Positions 1-7,634 are shown, counted from the stretch's first letter. The stretch: 11,408 nucleotides of DNA from Pseudomonadota bacterium (GCA_023389535.1 JAEWEH010000090.1:1-11408); one strand, 5' to 3'. The notes: generated from the sequence alone by a model not told the origin. Program-made: numbers and translations.

Positions 1-412
1 TGCTCCTCGTGGCCGGCCCGGCGCCCTGCGCGCCGGACTGCGGCGTCGGCTAGCTCGTTCGCATGTACGTGCTTCCTTCGCAACCGCCTCGCCCGGCCCC
101 GAAAGTCCCGGCGGCCCGGCCCCGCCACCCGGCCCGCTGCGTTGGTGTGTATTTGTTGCGGCGCTGGGACGGTTTGGGTGCTTGGCCTGCTTCTGCGGTG
201 TTGCTTGCTGCTTGAAGAGCTCTTGCGCCGTCCCGACCTCGCGCGCCTGCCGCGCGGGCCGGGACATTCGAGGCCGTTATGGCGTCTGTTTGTTGGTTAC
301 GATCTTGTCGATATGATGCACTCGGTGTGACGAGAAGGCATCGCTTTAGATGACCGACGCATAATCCACCCTCCCGACTTCTACGGATGATTTCATGTGA
401 CCCTACTGCCAA
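1..412. other. Gene-poor, GC-rich stretch without a supportable CDS
   Basis: No gene can be supported here. The plus-strand frame beginning at base 1 is open from the window edge to a TGA at 328-330. Its translation is Arg/Ala/Pro-rich, then Leu/Cys-rich, with no recognisable domain, and its only possible internal start (TTG at 142) has no Shine-Dalgarno sequence. Other frames are also open, as expected in very GC-rich DNA. The part at 128-214 is almost free of A on the plus strand (only 151 and 169). A 10-bp palindrome AAGAGCTCTT lies near 214-223, and GGGACGG near 165 is matched by CCGTCCC near 230, so some secondary structure is possible. It could be the end of a degraded or repeated element, or the tail of an unrecognised gene starting outside the window. 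Confidence 0.4.
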
Positions 413-630
413 GGCGTAGCCGATGGGCAGGGGTTGGGCGACGTTGAGCAAGCCGCGGCGGGTGCTTTGCGCCGGGGGCGTAATAGGGCGTGCATATCTG
501 AGGAAAAATTCAACCCACAGGCGGTTGAATTTTTCCGAGTTCACGCCCGACCCCGGCGCACAGTGCCTGCAAGGGTAGCCCCGTAGGGGCCGCAGCGACA
601 GAAGCCCAGCCCCTGCCCATCGGCTGCGCC
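413..630. repeat. 218-bp nested palindromic element (MITE- or BIME-like)
   Basis: The two ends, 413-439 and 604-630, are inverted copies of one 27-bp sequence with 25 of 27 positions identical. Moving inward, 469-477 (GCGCCGGGG) pairs with 551-559, 486-492 (GGGCGTG) pairs with 542-548, and 502-515 pairs perfectly with 523-536. Nearly the whole element could therefore fold into one long interrupted hairpin centred near 520. It codes for no recognisable protein and has no clear target-site duplication. This layout fits a small non-autonomous transposable element, or two inverted copies of an extragenic repeat of about 100 bp. Which of these it is, and whether it recurs in the genome, cannot be told from one copy. 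Confidence 0.7.
502..536. other. Perfect 14-bp stem with 7-nt loop at the centre of the palindrome
   Basis: GGAAAAATTCAACC (502-515) and GGTTGAATTTTTCC (523-536) are exact reverse complements around the loop CACAGGC (516-522). The stem is AT-rich inside very GC-rich arms. Each RNA strand would carry a short U-run in one side of the stem, but no U-tract follows the stem on either strand, so a simple intrinsic terminator is not well supported. Confidence 0.75.
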
Positions 631-755
631 GGTTAAGAACGTTATGCTGATGACCCGCAAAACTAATGGCGCAATACGGGCCGAAACCGAGCCGTGGCGC
701 ATCTAGAAAAAATCGCCTACGAAGCGGCACGAATTGGCAACGGGGTTATCACTGG

Positions 756-785
756 TTTTCAATTTCGGCCAATTGCGCATAAAAT
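756..785 (+). promoter_or_regulatory. Possible sigma-70 promoter for the proXWV-like operon
   Basis: TTTTCA (756-761) and TAAAAT (780-785) are separated by 18 bp and lie in the most AT-rich part of the upstream region, about 190 bp before the binding-protein start. The -10 matches consensus at five of six positions, but the -35 is poor. An alternative -35, TTGGCA at 734-739, lacks a good partner. The true start could also lie nearer the gene, or the promoter could depend on an activator. Confidence 0.28.
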
Positions 786-930
786 GCCGTCAAACTTCAT
801 AGTTTTGTCAATTCTGGCGTATGGTGGGTCAGCACGGCCCCATTACCTGTCAATGAGTACTCCGTACTCTCCACGCTAGTGTCGGTATGTATCGGCGGTA
901 TTCCGTCTTCCGCACACCCCCTTAGCTATG

Positions 931-971
931 GCGCAGCAAGTTGCCTTGCTGTGTCCGCAAACTTAAGGAGG
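931..971 (+). promoter_or_regulatory. Leader stem-loop and Shine-Dalgarno before the binding-protein gene
   Basis: CAGCAAG (934-940) pairs with CTTGCTG (945-951) around the loop TTGC. The stem extends through three more pairs (two G-U) to 931-954. A strong ribosome site, TAAGGAGG at 964-971, follows ten bases later and is eight bases before the ATG at 980. This site decides the start: an upstream in-frame TTG at 941 lies inside the stem and has no ribosome site. The stem lacks a U-tract, so it is more likely to affect mRNA stability or translation than to terminate. The ribosome site is confident; a role for the stem is inference. Confidence 0.55.
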
Positions 972-979
972 CTACAGCC

Positions 980-2044
980 ATGTCTTTTGATGTGTTCCCT
1001 GCACATTACACGCGTTCCGCGAGCGCGATTTCGCCGTTCCGGCGTTTTGCCCTGGGTTTGAGCGCTGCCGCGCTGGCCTTGGGTTTTTCCACTGTGGCTT
1101 CGGTCGCTCAAGCCGCCCAGACTCCCAAATGCGAAGTCGACCGTACCGTCAAATTCGGCGGCATGAATTGGGAGTCCAATCTGGTGCTGGTCGAAGTCCA
1201 GCGTTTCATCCTCGATAAGGGCTATGCCTGTAAATCGGAAGTATTGCCCACGGAAACCTTGCCGGCGCTGGCGGCGCTGGAGCGGGGCGACCTGGACATC
1301 AACACGGAAGTGTGGCTGAACAGTGTGGCCGAGCCTTGGGAAAAAGCGCAGGCCAGCGGCAAGGTCAAGCGCGTGGGCGATATCTACATGGGGGGCGAGG
1401 CCTGGTTCATTCCCCGCTATACCGCGGAACGCTTGCCGGAACTGAAAAAGGCGTCGGACCTGCCTAAGTTCAAGGATGAATTCAAGGATCCGGAAGAGCC
1501 TTCGAAAGGCCGCTTTTATGGCTGCCCCGCCGGCTGGGGCTGCGAAGTGGTCAGCGGCAATCTGTACAAGGCCTTAGGCCTGGAAGACAGTTTCACCTTG
1601 TTCTCGCCGGGTACGGGCGCGACGCAAAAGGCGGCGTTGACGGCGGCCTATCAGCGCAAGGAAAACGTGGTCTTCTACTATTGGTATCCCACGCCGCTGG
1701 TCGGCGCCATGGACTTGGTCAAGCTGGAATTGCCGGCCTACGACAAGGAAAAGCATGCCTGCCTGACGGATCCCAACTGTGCCGATCCTCAGCCTAGCGC
1801 TTATCCCGAAAATCCGGTCTTCACCGCGCTTTCCACGAAGTTTACGCAGGAAGCGCCGCAGCTGACGGACTTCTTCTCCAAGGTGTCGGTGCCGCTGCCT
1901 GTCATGGACGAGGCGATGGCCTACATGGAAGAGAACGAAGCCGAACCGGCCGACGTTGCGCAATGGTTCTTGAAGAACCAGGGCGATGTCTGGAGCAAAT
2001 GGTTGCCCGAAGATGCGGCCGGGCGCGTAAAGGCAGCTCTTTAA
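980..2044 (+). CDS. proX: Glycine betaine/proline-type ABC transporter, periplasmic substrate-binding protein
   Basis: A 354-residue periplasmic receptor of the OpuAC/ProX family, which captures quaternary amines such as glycine betaine, proline betaine or choline for an ABC importer. The ATG at 980 follows a strong Shine-Dalgarno. Residues 21-46 form a signal peptide (twin Arg, hydrophobic core, AQA before likely cleavage near residue 45). Three Trp align by context with the ligand cage of E. coli ProX: W112 in NTEVWLNS, W186 in GCPAGWGC and W235 in FYYWYPTP. C182 and C188 match the family's disulfide loop. C261 and C267 are a second close pair, and C51 and C84 give six cysteines in all. It is the first gene of the operon, with permease and ATPase following. 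The family is secure, but the ligand cannot be read from sequence; choline, carnitine or another betaine remain possible. Confidence 0.88.
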   Translation: MSFDVFPAHYTRSASAISPFRRFALGLSAAALALGFSTVASVAQAAQTPKCEVDRTVKFGGMNWESNLVLVEVQRFILDKGYACKSEVLPTETLPALAALERGDLDINTEVWLNSVAEPWEKAQASGKVKRVGDIYMGGEAWFIPRYTAERLPELKKASDLPKFKDEFKDPEEPSKGRFYGCPAGWGCEVVSGNLYKALGLEDSFTLFSPGTGATQKAALTAAYQRKENVVFYYWYPTPLVGAMDLVKLELPAYDKEKHACLTDPNCADPQPSAYPENPVFTALSTKFTQEAPQLTDFFSKVSVPLPVMDEAMAYMEENEAEPADVAQWFLKNQGDVWSKWLPEDAAGRVKAAL

Positions 2045-2101
2045 CACTCGCAGCAGTTTCATCGGCTAAGGGCCGTGTGCAGCGTTCGCATCGAACCAGA
2101 C

Positions 2102-2143
2102 GACACGGTCCCGCCCAAGCACGGGGCCATCCGGCTCCGTGTC
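2102..2143 (+). other. Intergenic stem-loop between binding-protein and permease genes
   Basis: GACACGG (2102-2108) and CCGTGTC (2137-2143) are exact inverted repeats. Within them CCCG (2110-2113) can pair with CGGG (2122-2125). The structure sits in the 124-bp gap between binding protein and permease and has no U-tract. Such hairpins often protect the upstream message, or partly stop transcription, so that the binding protein is made in excess. That role is inferred from transporter operons in general. Confidence 0.4.
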
Positions 2144-2168
2144 CTGCGAGTTTTACGGAGTTGATTTT

Positions 2169-3020
2169 ATGTTTCCAGAGTTCATCAAGCCACGCGCCTT
2201 GCGCGCGCCCATCGACGATTTCGTCGGTGGCATCGTGGCGAATTATTCAGAGTTCTTACGCGCCATCACGCAGCCGTTGCTGGATGTCCTGATATGGATG
2301 GATGTGATTGTGCGCCAGTCCCCATGGTGGGCCGTCCTGGCCGTCATCATGATGCTGGCGTGGGCGGCCAGCCGGCGTATCGGCTTTTCCTTGGTCATCG
2401 GCGCCATGCTGTGTCTCATTGGTTTCATCGGCTTGTGGGACGCAGCCATGCAGACCCTGTCGCTGATGATCGTCGCCGTCTTTATATCGGTGGCGATAGG
2501 CGTGCCCCTGGGCATCTTGATGGCCAGCTTCAAATGGCTGCGCACCATCATGTTGCCGGTGCTGGACGTGATGCAGACCATGCCCAGCTTCGTCTACTTG
2601 ATCCCTGTGGTGATGCTCTTCAACCTGGGCAAGATCGCCGCCATCATTGCCACCATCATTTATGCGGTGCCGCCCGTCATCCGCTTGACTGATCTGGGCA
2701 TCCGGCTGGTGGACAGCGAAGTGCTGGAGGCGTCGCGTGCCTTTGGAGCGAACCGGATCAAGCAATTGTTCGGCGTGCAATTGCCCCTGGCCATGCCCAA
2801 CATCATGGCCGGCATCAATCAGACCACCATGATGGCCCTGGCCATGGTGGTGATTGCTTCGATGATAGGCGTACGCGGCCTGGGCTACGAGGTGTTGCAG
2901 GGCATCAATCGGCTGCAGGTGGGACGCGGCGTGCTTGCCGGCCTGGGCATTGTGATCATTGCCATCATCTTCGACCGGATTACCCAGGAATTCGGCCGCC
3001 GTCAGCAGAAAGGCGCTTAA
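2169..3020 (+). CDS. proW: Glycine betaine/proline-type ABC transporter, permease
   Basis: A 283-residue inner-membrane permease (BPD_transp_1 family) that should form a homodimeric channel for the quaternary-amine importer. The ATG at 2169 follows ACGGAG by eight bases; an in-frame GTG at 2139 has no comparable site and falls in the intergenic stem. Hydrophobic segments run near residues 53-68, 71-92, 97-118, 126-150, 153-172, 212-234 and 253-268. The cytoplasmic EAA loop that contacts the ATPase is at about 184-212 (EVLEASRAFGANRIKQLFG), with its conserved Gly at 193. The protein is shorter than E. coli ProW because it lacks most of the long N-terminal extension, and so resembles the OpuAB type in size. 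It lies 124 bp after the binding protein and 13 bp before the ATPase. Confidence 0.9.
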   Translation: MFPEFIKPRALRAPIDDFVGGIVANYSEFLRAITQPLLDVLIWMDVIVRQSPWWAVLAVIMMLAWAASRRIGFSLVIGAMLCLIGFIGLWDAAMQTLSLMIVAVFISVAIGVPLGILMASFKWLRTIMLPVLDVMQTMPSFVYLIPVVMLFNLGKIAAIIATIIYAVPPVIRLTDLGIRLVDSEVLEASRAFGANRIKQLFGVQLPLAMPNIMAGINQTTMMALAMVVIASMIGVRGLGYEVLQGINRLQVGRGVLAGLGIVIIAIIFDRITQEFGRRQQKGA

Positions 3021-3033
3021 GGCGAGGACACAC

Positions 3034-4293
3034 ATGAGCAAAATCGAAGTACGCAACATATACAAGATATTTGGTCCCAACCCGGCGCGCTGGCTGGATG
3101 CGGCGCGCCAGGGCATCAGCAAGGAAGACCTCCTGGCCCAGAGCGGCCATACATTGGGCCTGCGCGATATCAGCCTGTCCATCGAAGAGGGCAGTATTTA
3201 CGTCATCATGGGGCTGTCAGGTTCCGGCAAGTCCACCCTGATACGGCATTTCAACCGCCTAATCGAACCCAGCGCCGGCCAGATACTGGTCGATGGCGTG
3301 GACGTGGTGACGCTGCGCAAAGCGGCGCTGGAAAAATTCCGCCAGCAGAAAATGAGTATGGTGTTCCAGCGTTTCGGCTTGTTGCCACATCGCACCGTCA
3401 TCGAAAACGTCGGCTATGGCCTCAAAGTACAAGGCGTGCCGAAACAGCAGCGTCGCGAGCGTGCCCAGCACTGGCTGGAGCAGGTCGGCCTGGCGGGGTT
3501 CGAGAACCAGTACCCCCACCAGCTGTCCGGCGGCATGCAGCAACGCGTCGGCCTGGCCCGCGCGCTGGCGACGGATGCCGAAATCTTGTTGATGGACGAG
3601 GCGTTCTCGGCGCTGGATCCCCTGATACGCCGTGAAATGCAGGATCAGTTGCTGCAATTGCAGGCGCAGCTGAACAAGACCATCGTCTTCATCACCCATG
3701 ATTTGGACGAGGCCTTGCGACTGGGCAACCGCATCGCCATCCTGAAAGGGGGCGAGCTGGTTCAGGAGGGCACGCCGGAGGACATTCTGCTTGCACCCGC
3801 CAACGATTATGTCCAATCCTTTCTGCAAGACGTGAATCGCGGCAAGGTGCTTAATGCCACGCATGCGTGCAATGAACCCGCGCTGACCTTCACCATGCGC
3901 ACGCGGCCCGCCCATGCCGCCGAACGCATGGCCGACCGCAACTATGGCTACACCGCGGTCCTGGACGGCAAGCGCTTGGCGGGCATATTGACCAAAGAGG
4001 CGGTCGAACGCGCCGTGCGTGAAGGCGCGCGCGACGTATCGCGCTATGTAGAGGACATGGCCTCGGTGCCCGCCACTGCCGGACTGGACGAAGTGCTGTG
4101 CAGAATGTTGCGCAGTACCGAACCCCTGGCGGTGACGGGTGAAAACGACGAGTTCCTGGGCTTGCTGTCGCGCAGCAAGGTCGTCGAGCTAGTCACGCCG
4201 GCGTTGGAAGGCGGCGCAGCATCCGACGATATCGGCGCCGCCGAAGACGGCGCGGGGGCGGAATTACGCTTGATCAAGCGCAGCGCCGCCTGA
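3034..4293 (+). CDS. proV: Glycine betaine/proline-type ABC transporter, ATP-binding protein with CBS domains
   Basis: A 419-residue ATPase that powers the importer. The ATG at 3034 follows GAGGA (3024-3028) by five bases; an earlier in-frame ATG at 2959 lies inside the permease gene and has no such support. The protein keeps the characteristic ProV N-terminus before the ATPase core. Walker A is GLSGSGKST (60-68), the Q-loop is at 111-112, the signature is LSGGMQQR (164-171), Walker B is ILLMDEA (184-190), the D-loop is SALD (192-195) and the H-loop is H222. Residues about 280-390 form the tandem CBS region that, in OpuA-type transporters, senses ionic strength or nucleotides and gates transport. 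The last 30 residues are acidic and Gly/Ala-rich. All catalytic motifs are intact. The CBS region suggests osmotic gating, though some choline or carnitine importers share this layout. Confidence 0.92.
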   Translation: MSKIEVRNIYKIFGPNPARWLDAARQGISKEDLLAQSGHTLGLRDISLSIEEGSIYVIMGLSGSGKSTLIRHFNRLIEPSAGQILVDGVDVVTLRKAALEKFRQQKMSMVFQRFGLLPHRTVIENVGYGLKVQGVPKQQRRERAQHWLEQVGLAGFENQYPHQLSGGMQQRVGLARALATDAEILLMDEAFSALDPLIRREMQDQLLQLQAQLNKTIVFITHDLDEALRLGNRIAILKGGELVQEGTPEDILLAPANDYVQSFLQDVNRGKVLNATHACNEPALTFTMRTRPAHAAERMADRNYGYTAVLDGKRLAGILTKEAVERAVREGARDVSRYVEDMASVPATAGLDEVLCRMLRSTEPLAVTGENDEFLGLLSRSKVVELVTPALEGGAASDDIGAAEDGAGAELRLIKRSAA

Positions 4294-4334
4294 GCTGCGC
4301 GGTCCGCTTGCGCTACGGCGCCGGGAATCGGAAG

Positions 4335-4358
4335 CGCGGCATTGGCGGGGCAGCCGCG
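4335..4358. terminator. Weak stem-loop between convergent operons
   Basis: CGCGGC (4335-4340) can pair with GCCGCG (4353-4358) across a 12-base loop in the 75-bp gap between the convergent ATPase and MATE genes. There is no U-tract in either direction. It is the only candidate I see for ending either transcript; Rho-dependent termination is equally likely. Confidence 0.15.
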
Positions 4359-4368
4359 TTCGCGGAAG

Positions 4369-5790
4369 CTAAGCCCGCGAGCCGGTGATCATGCGGGCAT
4401 GGACCCGCAAGATATGCCCATACCAGAAGAACAGCAGCCCGGCGGACAGGCCCAGGCCCAGCAAGGCCATGAGCCACATGGTGCCCGCTCCGGTAGGGGC
4501 GCCGGGCGCCAGCGCCTGCACGATCGGATTCAGGGCGCCGGCGGCCGGCCCGAATCCCAGCCACCATCCGCCTATCAGGCCCAGCCCGGTCAAGGCGAAA
4601 ATCTGCAGGATCAGCGGCACGACGGCGACCTTGTAAGCGCGCAGCAAGTAGGATCCTATGCACTGCAGCGAGTCGCAGATATGGAACCAGGGCAGCAATT
4701 GCAGCAGGGCGAGGGCGACAGCGGCGACCTTGGCCTCGTCAGTATACAGAACGAGTATTTGTTCTTTAGCCAGGATCAGCACGGTCGCGGTGACGACGGC
4801 CCCGACGACCACAATGGCGATGCCGGCAAGCCCGGTCTGTCGCGCCCGGGGCAGATCGCGTGCGCCGATCGCCTGGGCCGTCAGCGAAGCAGAGGCGATC
4901 CCCACCGCCATGGGCATCATGTAGCACAATGCAGCCAGATTCGCCATGATCTGGTGGCCGCCCGTCACGTACATGCCCTCGCGCGCCACCAGCAGCGCCA
5001 TGAAGCTGAAGGCGCAGATCTCGATCAGGTAAGACCCGCCCATGGGCAAGCCCAGGCGCAGCAGCTCTTTCTGGCTTTGCCAATTGGGCCACCCCAACGT
5101 GGGCTTGAAGCGCAGGTAATGGGGATCATGGTAGATCGCCCACAAGCCGGCAGACAGCGTCAGCCAAGCCACCAGCGCAGTGGACAAGCCGGCGCCCGCG
5201 GCGCCCAGGGCGGGGGCGCCCAGCTTGCCGAAGATGAACAGCCAGTTGAACAACAGCTTGAAAGCAATGCTGGCCAAATTGATGACCATAACGGTCTTGG
5301 GCTTGGAGACGGCGGTGCATAGCGCGTAGATGCTGCGAAACACCAAAGTGGCGGGCAGCGCGAGCGCCAAGGCGCGCAGATACCAGGTGACACCCTGCCG
5401 TACTGCCGGCTCGACATCGCCGGACAAGGACAGCCAGACGTTGGGAAACAGCATGGCCACGATGCCTAGCAGCGACAGTCCCAGGGCCAGCCACACCCCT
5501 TGTCCCCAGGCCCGTCCCACGTCCAGATAGCGTTCGCCGCCGAAATGTTGCGCGATGATGGGGATCAGGGCATGCACGATGCCCATCAGGCCAATGAAGA
5601 CGGTCAGATAGATCGAGACGGCCAGCGCCATGGCCTGCAGGTCGGCAGCGCTGGCGTGCCCGGCCATGGCGGTGTCCAGCACGCCGAACACGATGCCGGC
5701 CCAGGAACTGACCAATACCGGCCACGCTTGGCGCAGGATGTCCTTGATGCGTGCAGCGAAACCCATGGGCCGGTGGGATGGTGGCGTCAC
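4369..5790 (-). CDS. MATE-family (NorM-like) multidrug/metabolite transporter
   Basis: A 473-residue polytopic inner-membrane protein of the MATE family (MOP superfamily), whose members export cationic drugs or metabolites by Na+ or H+ antiport. Roughly twelve hydrophobic segments form two similar halves. Family features include P24 in the first helix, LDTAMAGH at 38-45, IIAQHFGGER ending the second helix, and the second-half counterpart LTAQAIGARD. The start is GTG at 5790, overlapping the upstream TGA as GTGA, which implies translational coupling to the glycosyltransferase. An ATG eight codons later (5766) is possible, but neither has a good ribosome site. Length is normal for NorM-type proteins. 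The family is clear; the substrate is not. Pairing with a glycosyltransferase leaves open an envelope-precursor role, as in other MOP families. Confidence 0.87.
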   Translation of the reverse strand: MTPPSHRPMGFAARIKDILRQAWPVLVSSWAGIVFGVLDTAMAGHASAADLQAMALAVSIYLTVFIGLMGIVHALIPIIAQHFGGERYLDVGRAWGQGVWLALGLSLLGIVAMLFPNVWLSLSGDVEPAVRQGVTWYLRALALALPATLVFRSIYALCTAVSKPKTVMVINLASIAFKLLFNWLFIFGKLGAPALGAAGAGLSTALVAWLTLSAGLWAIYHDPHYLRFKPTLGWPNWQSQKELLRLGLPMGGSYLIEICAFSFMALLVAREGMYVTGGHQIMANLAALCYMMPMAVGIASASLTAQAIGARDLPRARQTGLAGIAIVVVGAVVTATVLILAKEQILVLYTDEAKVAAVALALLQLLPWFHICDSLQCIGSYLLRAYKVAVVPLILQIFALTGLGLIGGWWLGFGPAAGALNPIVQALAPGAPTGAGTMWLMALLGLGLSAGLLFFWYGHILRVHARMITGSRA

Positions 5791-7541
5791 GGTTTGCCAA
5801 CGCGCAGCAGCCGGAACATTTCATGGCGATCCGCGCCGCGCTTGCCAACCCAAAGGACGTGCTCAGAATCCGAGTACGCGGCCGTGCCATTTTGCACGTC
5901 GTCCGGGGACGTCTGCTGCAGAACCAGGGTACAACCGGAGTTGTAGCTGAAATCAATGGAATTGAAGACCAGGAAGGACGCGCGCTGGCCAATACCCACA
6001 CCCAGCGCGCGTACACATTCGCCCGGTGCGCGAAGGTTCTGCAGCGCACCGGCCAGTTGTGCGGAAACACTGCGGTAGCTGCGGACATAATCCAGCGCCG
6101 GCATCCATAGGGTCACCAGCAACAGCCAGGTAACGATCAGGCCGCCGGCCGACAGCACCGTGCCGCGCCACAGGCCCGCCGGTTTGGTGTGCAGGCGCCA
6201 GCGAACCAGCGCCACCCAGGCCAGTGTGCCCAGTACCGCCACCAATACCGCCAGCCACGAAATGGAAACATCGTAGCCCCGCGTCTGCCGTGCGATATTG
6301 TGGGCAATCTGCCTGGGCCACCCCGTGTTCAGCGCTATCCACCCCAGCCATACCGTGGCGGTGGTCAGTGAAAAGCACATGACGGCAAACCAGTCCAGCG
6401 AATTGACCACCCCGCGACGCAGGGTAGGCAAGGCGAAAGCGGCCAGCACGGCGGCGGGGACGGCCATCAGACTGTATTCCGGCTCGAAGGCGTCCACCAG
6501 GAAAAACATGATCGCCAATGGCCAGACGGCGAACATCAAGGGTATCCAGATATGCGGTGCGGCCAGCCAAGACCGCCAGCGCCAGATCGCCAGCAACGCG
6601 AATGGCCAGGTGGGCCACAGAAACCACGGCAGGTCGCGCAATATGCTCAGCACCTCGCGGTAGCGGGGCCAATCGAAGGAACTGAAATTCCATATCAGCC
6701 AATTACGCGTCCAGAATTCCCCTAGGTTGCTTGCGGGTATCCACCACAGCATGATCAAGGCGGTGCTGATGGCGGCGGCAAGGACCAGCCATTGCTTTGC
6801 CTGCCACAGCGCCGTCCTGGGCGCGAAGGCGCACGCCACGGCCAGCATGATGGGCAGCGATCCGATCCAGCCGCGGGTCAGGAAGGCGGCTGCGACCGCC
6901 AGGCCCAGGGTGATGGATCCCGAGACCGGGTGATCCAGCATGCGCGCCACGGAGTAAAAGGCCAGGGCCTGAAATGCGATCAGCGCGGGAACCTCGGACG
7001 TCTCGTGCATGCGCCATACGATGCCCACGGTGGCGACGATGAGCAGCAATGCGGCGTCCGCAATCATGCGGCCGTAGTCCTGCACCGTGGGTTCGCCGCC
7101 GAAGGGCAGGGCGAGGGGCTGGGGTTCCGGGCGGCGGCCCAGCAGATAGGTGCCATACCACACTGACGCGGTCAGCACGCCAAACCACAAGAAATTGGGC
7201 AGTCGCGACGCAATGATGGCGGCATCCAGGCGATTGGTGAACAGTTCGAAAAACGGCGAAAACAGCCAGATGCTGGCCGCGCCTATCCAGGTGGGCAGGG
7301 GGCCGTCCTGGGCGTGCGCCAGCACGCCGATCTGTGGCAGCAACCACGCCAAGCCGCCATCTTGCAGGGCCGTCATCATGGCTGCCAGGCCCACGACGTC
7401 GTCCGTTTTCCATGGATCCCGAAAGAACAGACCGGCGAGGATATAGATGACGCCCACCACAAGCAGAAACAGCCGAGGCAGCTTGACAGTAGCGGTGGCG
7501 GTCAGCCGGGCGGGAGTGGAAAGAGGGTCGCTGGAAGACAC
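5787..7541 (-). CDS. Polytopic GT-C glycosyltransferase, ArnT/PMT-like (GT39/GT83 type)
   Basis: A 584-residue integral membrane protein resembling the ArnT/PMT class, which transfers a sugar from a polyprenyl-phosphate donor to a lipid or protein on the periplasmic side. After the first helix (24-40), RDPWKTDD at 41-48 carries the acidic pair expected in the first periplasmic loop. DGPLPTW (79-85) corresponds to the family's PPL-x-x-W motif and ASRLPNF (111-117) to its A-x-R-L-P motif. About eleven or twelve further hydrophobic segments follow, then a soluble C-terminal domain of about 100 residues with two Cys that might pair. The start is GTG at 7541 without a clear ribosome site; the next in-frame GTG lies inside the first helix. 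The gene follows the rpmE2 terminator, so it probably has its own promoter, which I could not locate. The sugar and acceptor are unknown. Confidence 0.72.
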   Translation of the reverse strand: MSSSDPLSTPARLTATATVKLPRLFLLVVGVIYILAGLFFRDPWKTDDVVGLAAMMTALQDGGLAWLLPQIGVLAHAQDGPLPTWIGAASIWLFSPFFELFTNRLDAAIIASRLPNFLWFGVLTASVWYGTYLLGRRPEPQPLALPFGGEPTVQDYGRMIADAALLLIVATVGIVWRMHETSEVPALIAFQALAFYSVARMLDHPVSGSITLGLAVAAAFLTRGWIGSLPIMLAVACAFAPRTALWQAKQWLVLAAAISTALIMLWWIPASNLGEFWTRNWLIWNFSSFDWPRYREVLSILRDLPWFLWPTWPFALLAIWRWRSWLAAPHIWIPLMFAVWPLAIMFFLVDAFEPEYSLMAVPAAVLAAFALPTLRRGVVNSLDWFAVMCFSLTTATVWLGWIALNTGWPRQIAHNIARQTRGYDVSISWLAVLVAVLGTLAWVALVRWRLHTKPAGLWRGTVLSAGGLIVTWLLLVTLWMPALDYVRSYRSVSAQLAGALQNLRAPGECVRALGVGIGQRASFLVFNSIDFSYNSGCTLVLQQTSPDDVQNGTAAYSDSEHVLWVGKRGADRHEMFRLLRVGKP

Positions 7542-7580
7542 TGGACGCGTAGTGATAATGGAAGATGGGGGTATCTTAAA

Positions 7581-7606
7581 TTAAAAAGGCAGCCCGAAGG
7601 CTGCCT
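7581..7606 (-). terminator. Rho-independent terminator of rpmE2 (UUCG tetraloop)
   Basis: On the minus strand AGGCAGCC pairs perfectly with GGCTGCCT around the very stable loop TTCG (plus coordinates 7587-7594 and 7599-7606, loop 7595-7598). The run TTTTTAA follows (7581-7587, sharing the last stem base). It begins 29 bases after the rpmE2 stop codon and is a textbook intrinsic terminator. Confidence 0.9.
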
Positions 7607-7634
7607 GTGGCAATGCAAGCGAACCCCTGCGGGT

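Noticed and set aside
142..330. Small plus-strand open frame, 62 codons, Leu/Cys-rich
   Set aside because: It starts with TTG, has no Shine-Dalgarno, and the same frame is open to the window edge. I do not recognise the product, so it is mentioned only as a finding.
413..630. CRISPR array or phage attachment site as explanation of the repeats
   Set aside because: The repeats are inverted and occur once each, with no regular spacers, cas genes, integrase or tRNA nearby.
50..730. Minus-strand open frame of 226 codons covering most of the left region
   Set aside because: It runs straight through the 218-bp palindrome, is Arg-rich without any domain, has no ribosome site, and its openness is explained by high GC content. 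It is a typical false gene over a repeat.
2256..3182. Minus-strand open frame of 308 codons opposite the permease
   Set aside because: Extremely His/Gln/Asp-rich translation, the mirror image of hydrophobic codons in the permease; no support as a gene.
4342..5322. Plus-strand open frame of 326 codons opposite the MATE gene
   Set aside because: Gln/Gly/His-rich low-complexity translation with no domain, antisense to a clear membrane transporter; a codon-bias shadow.
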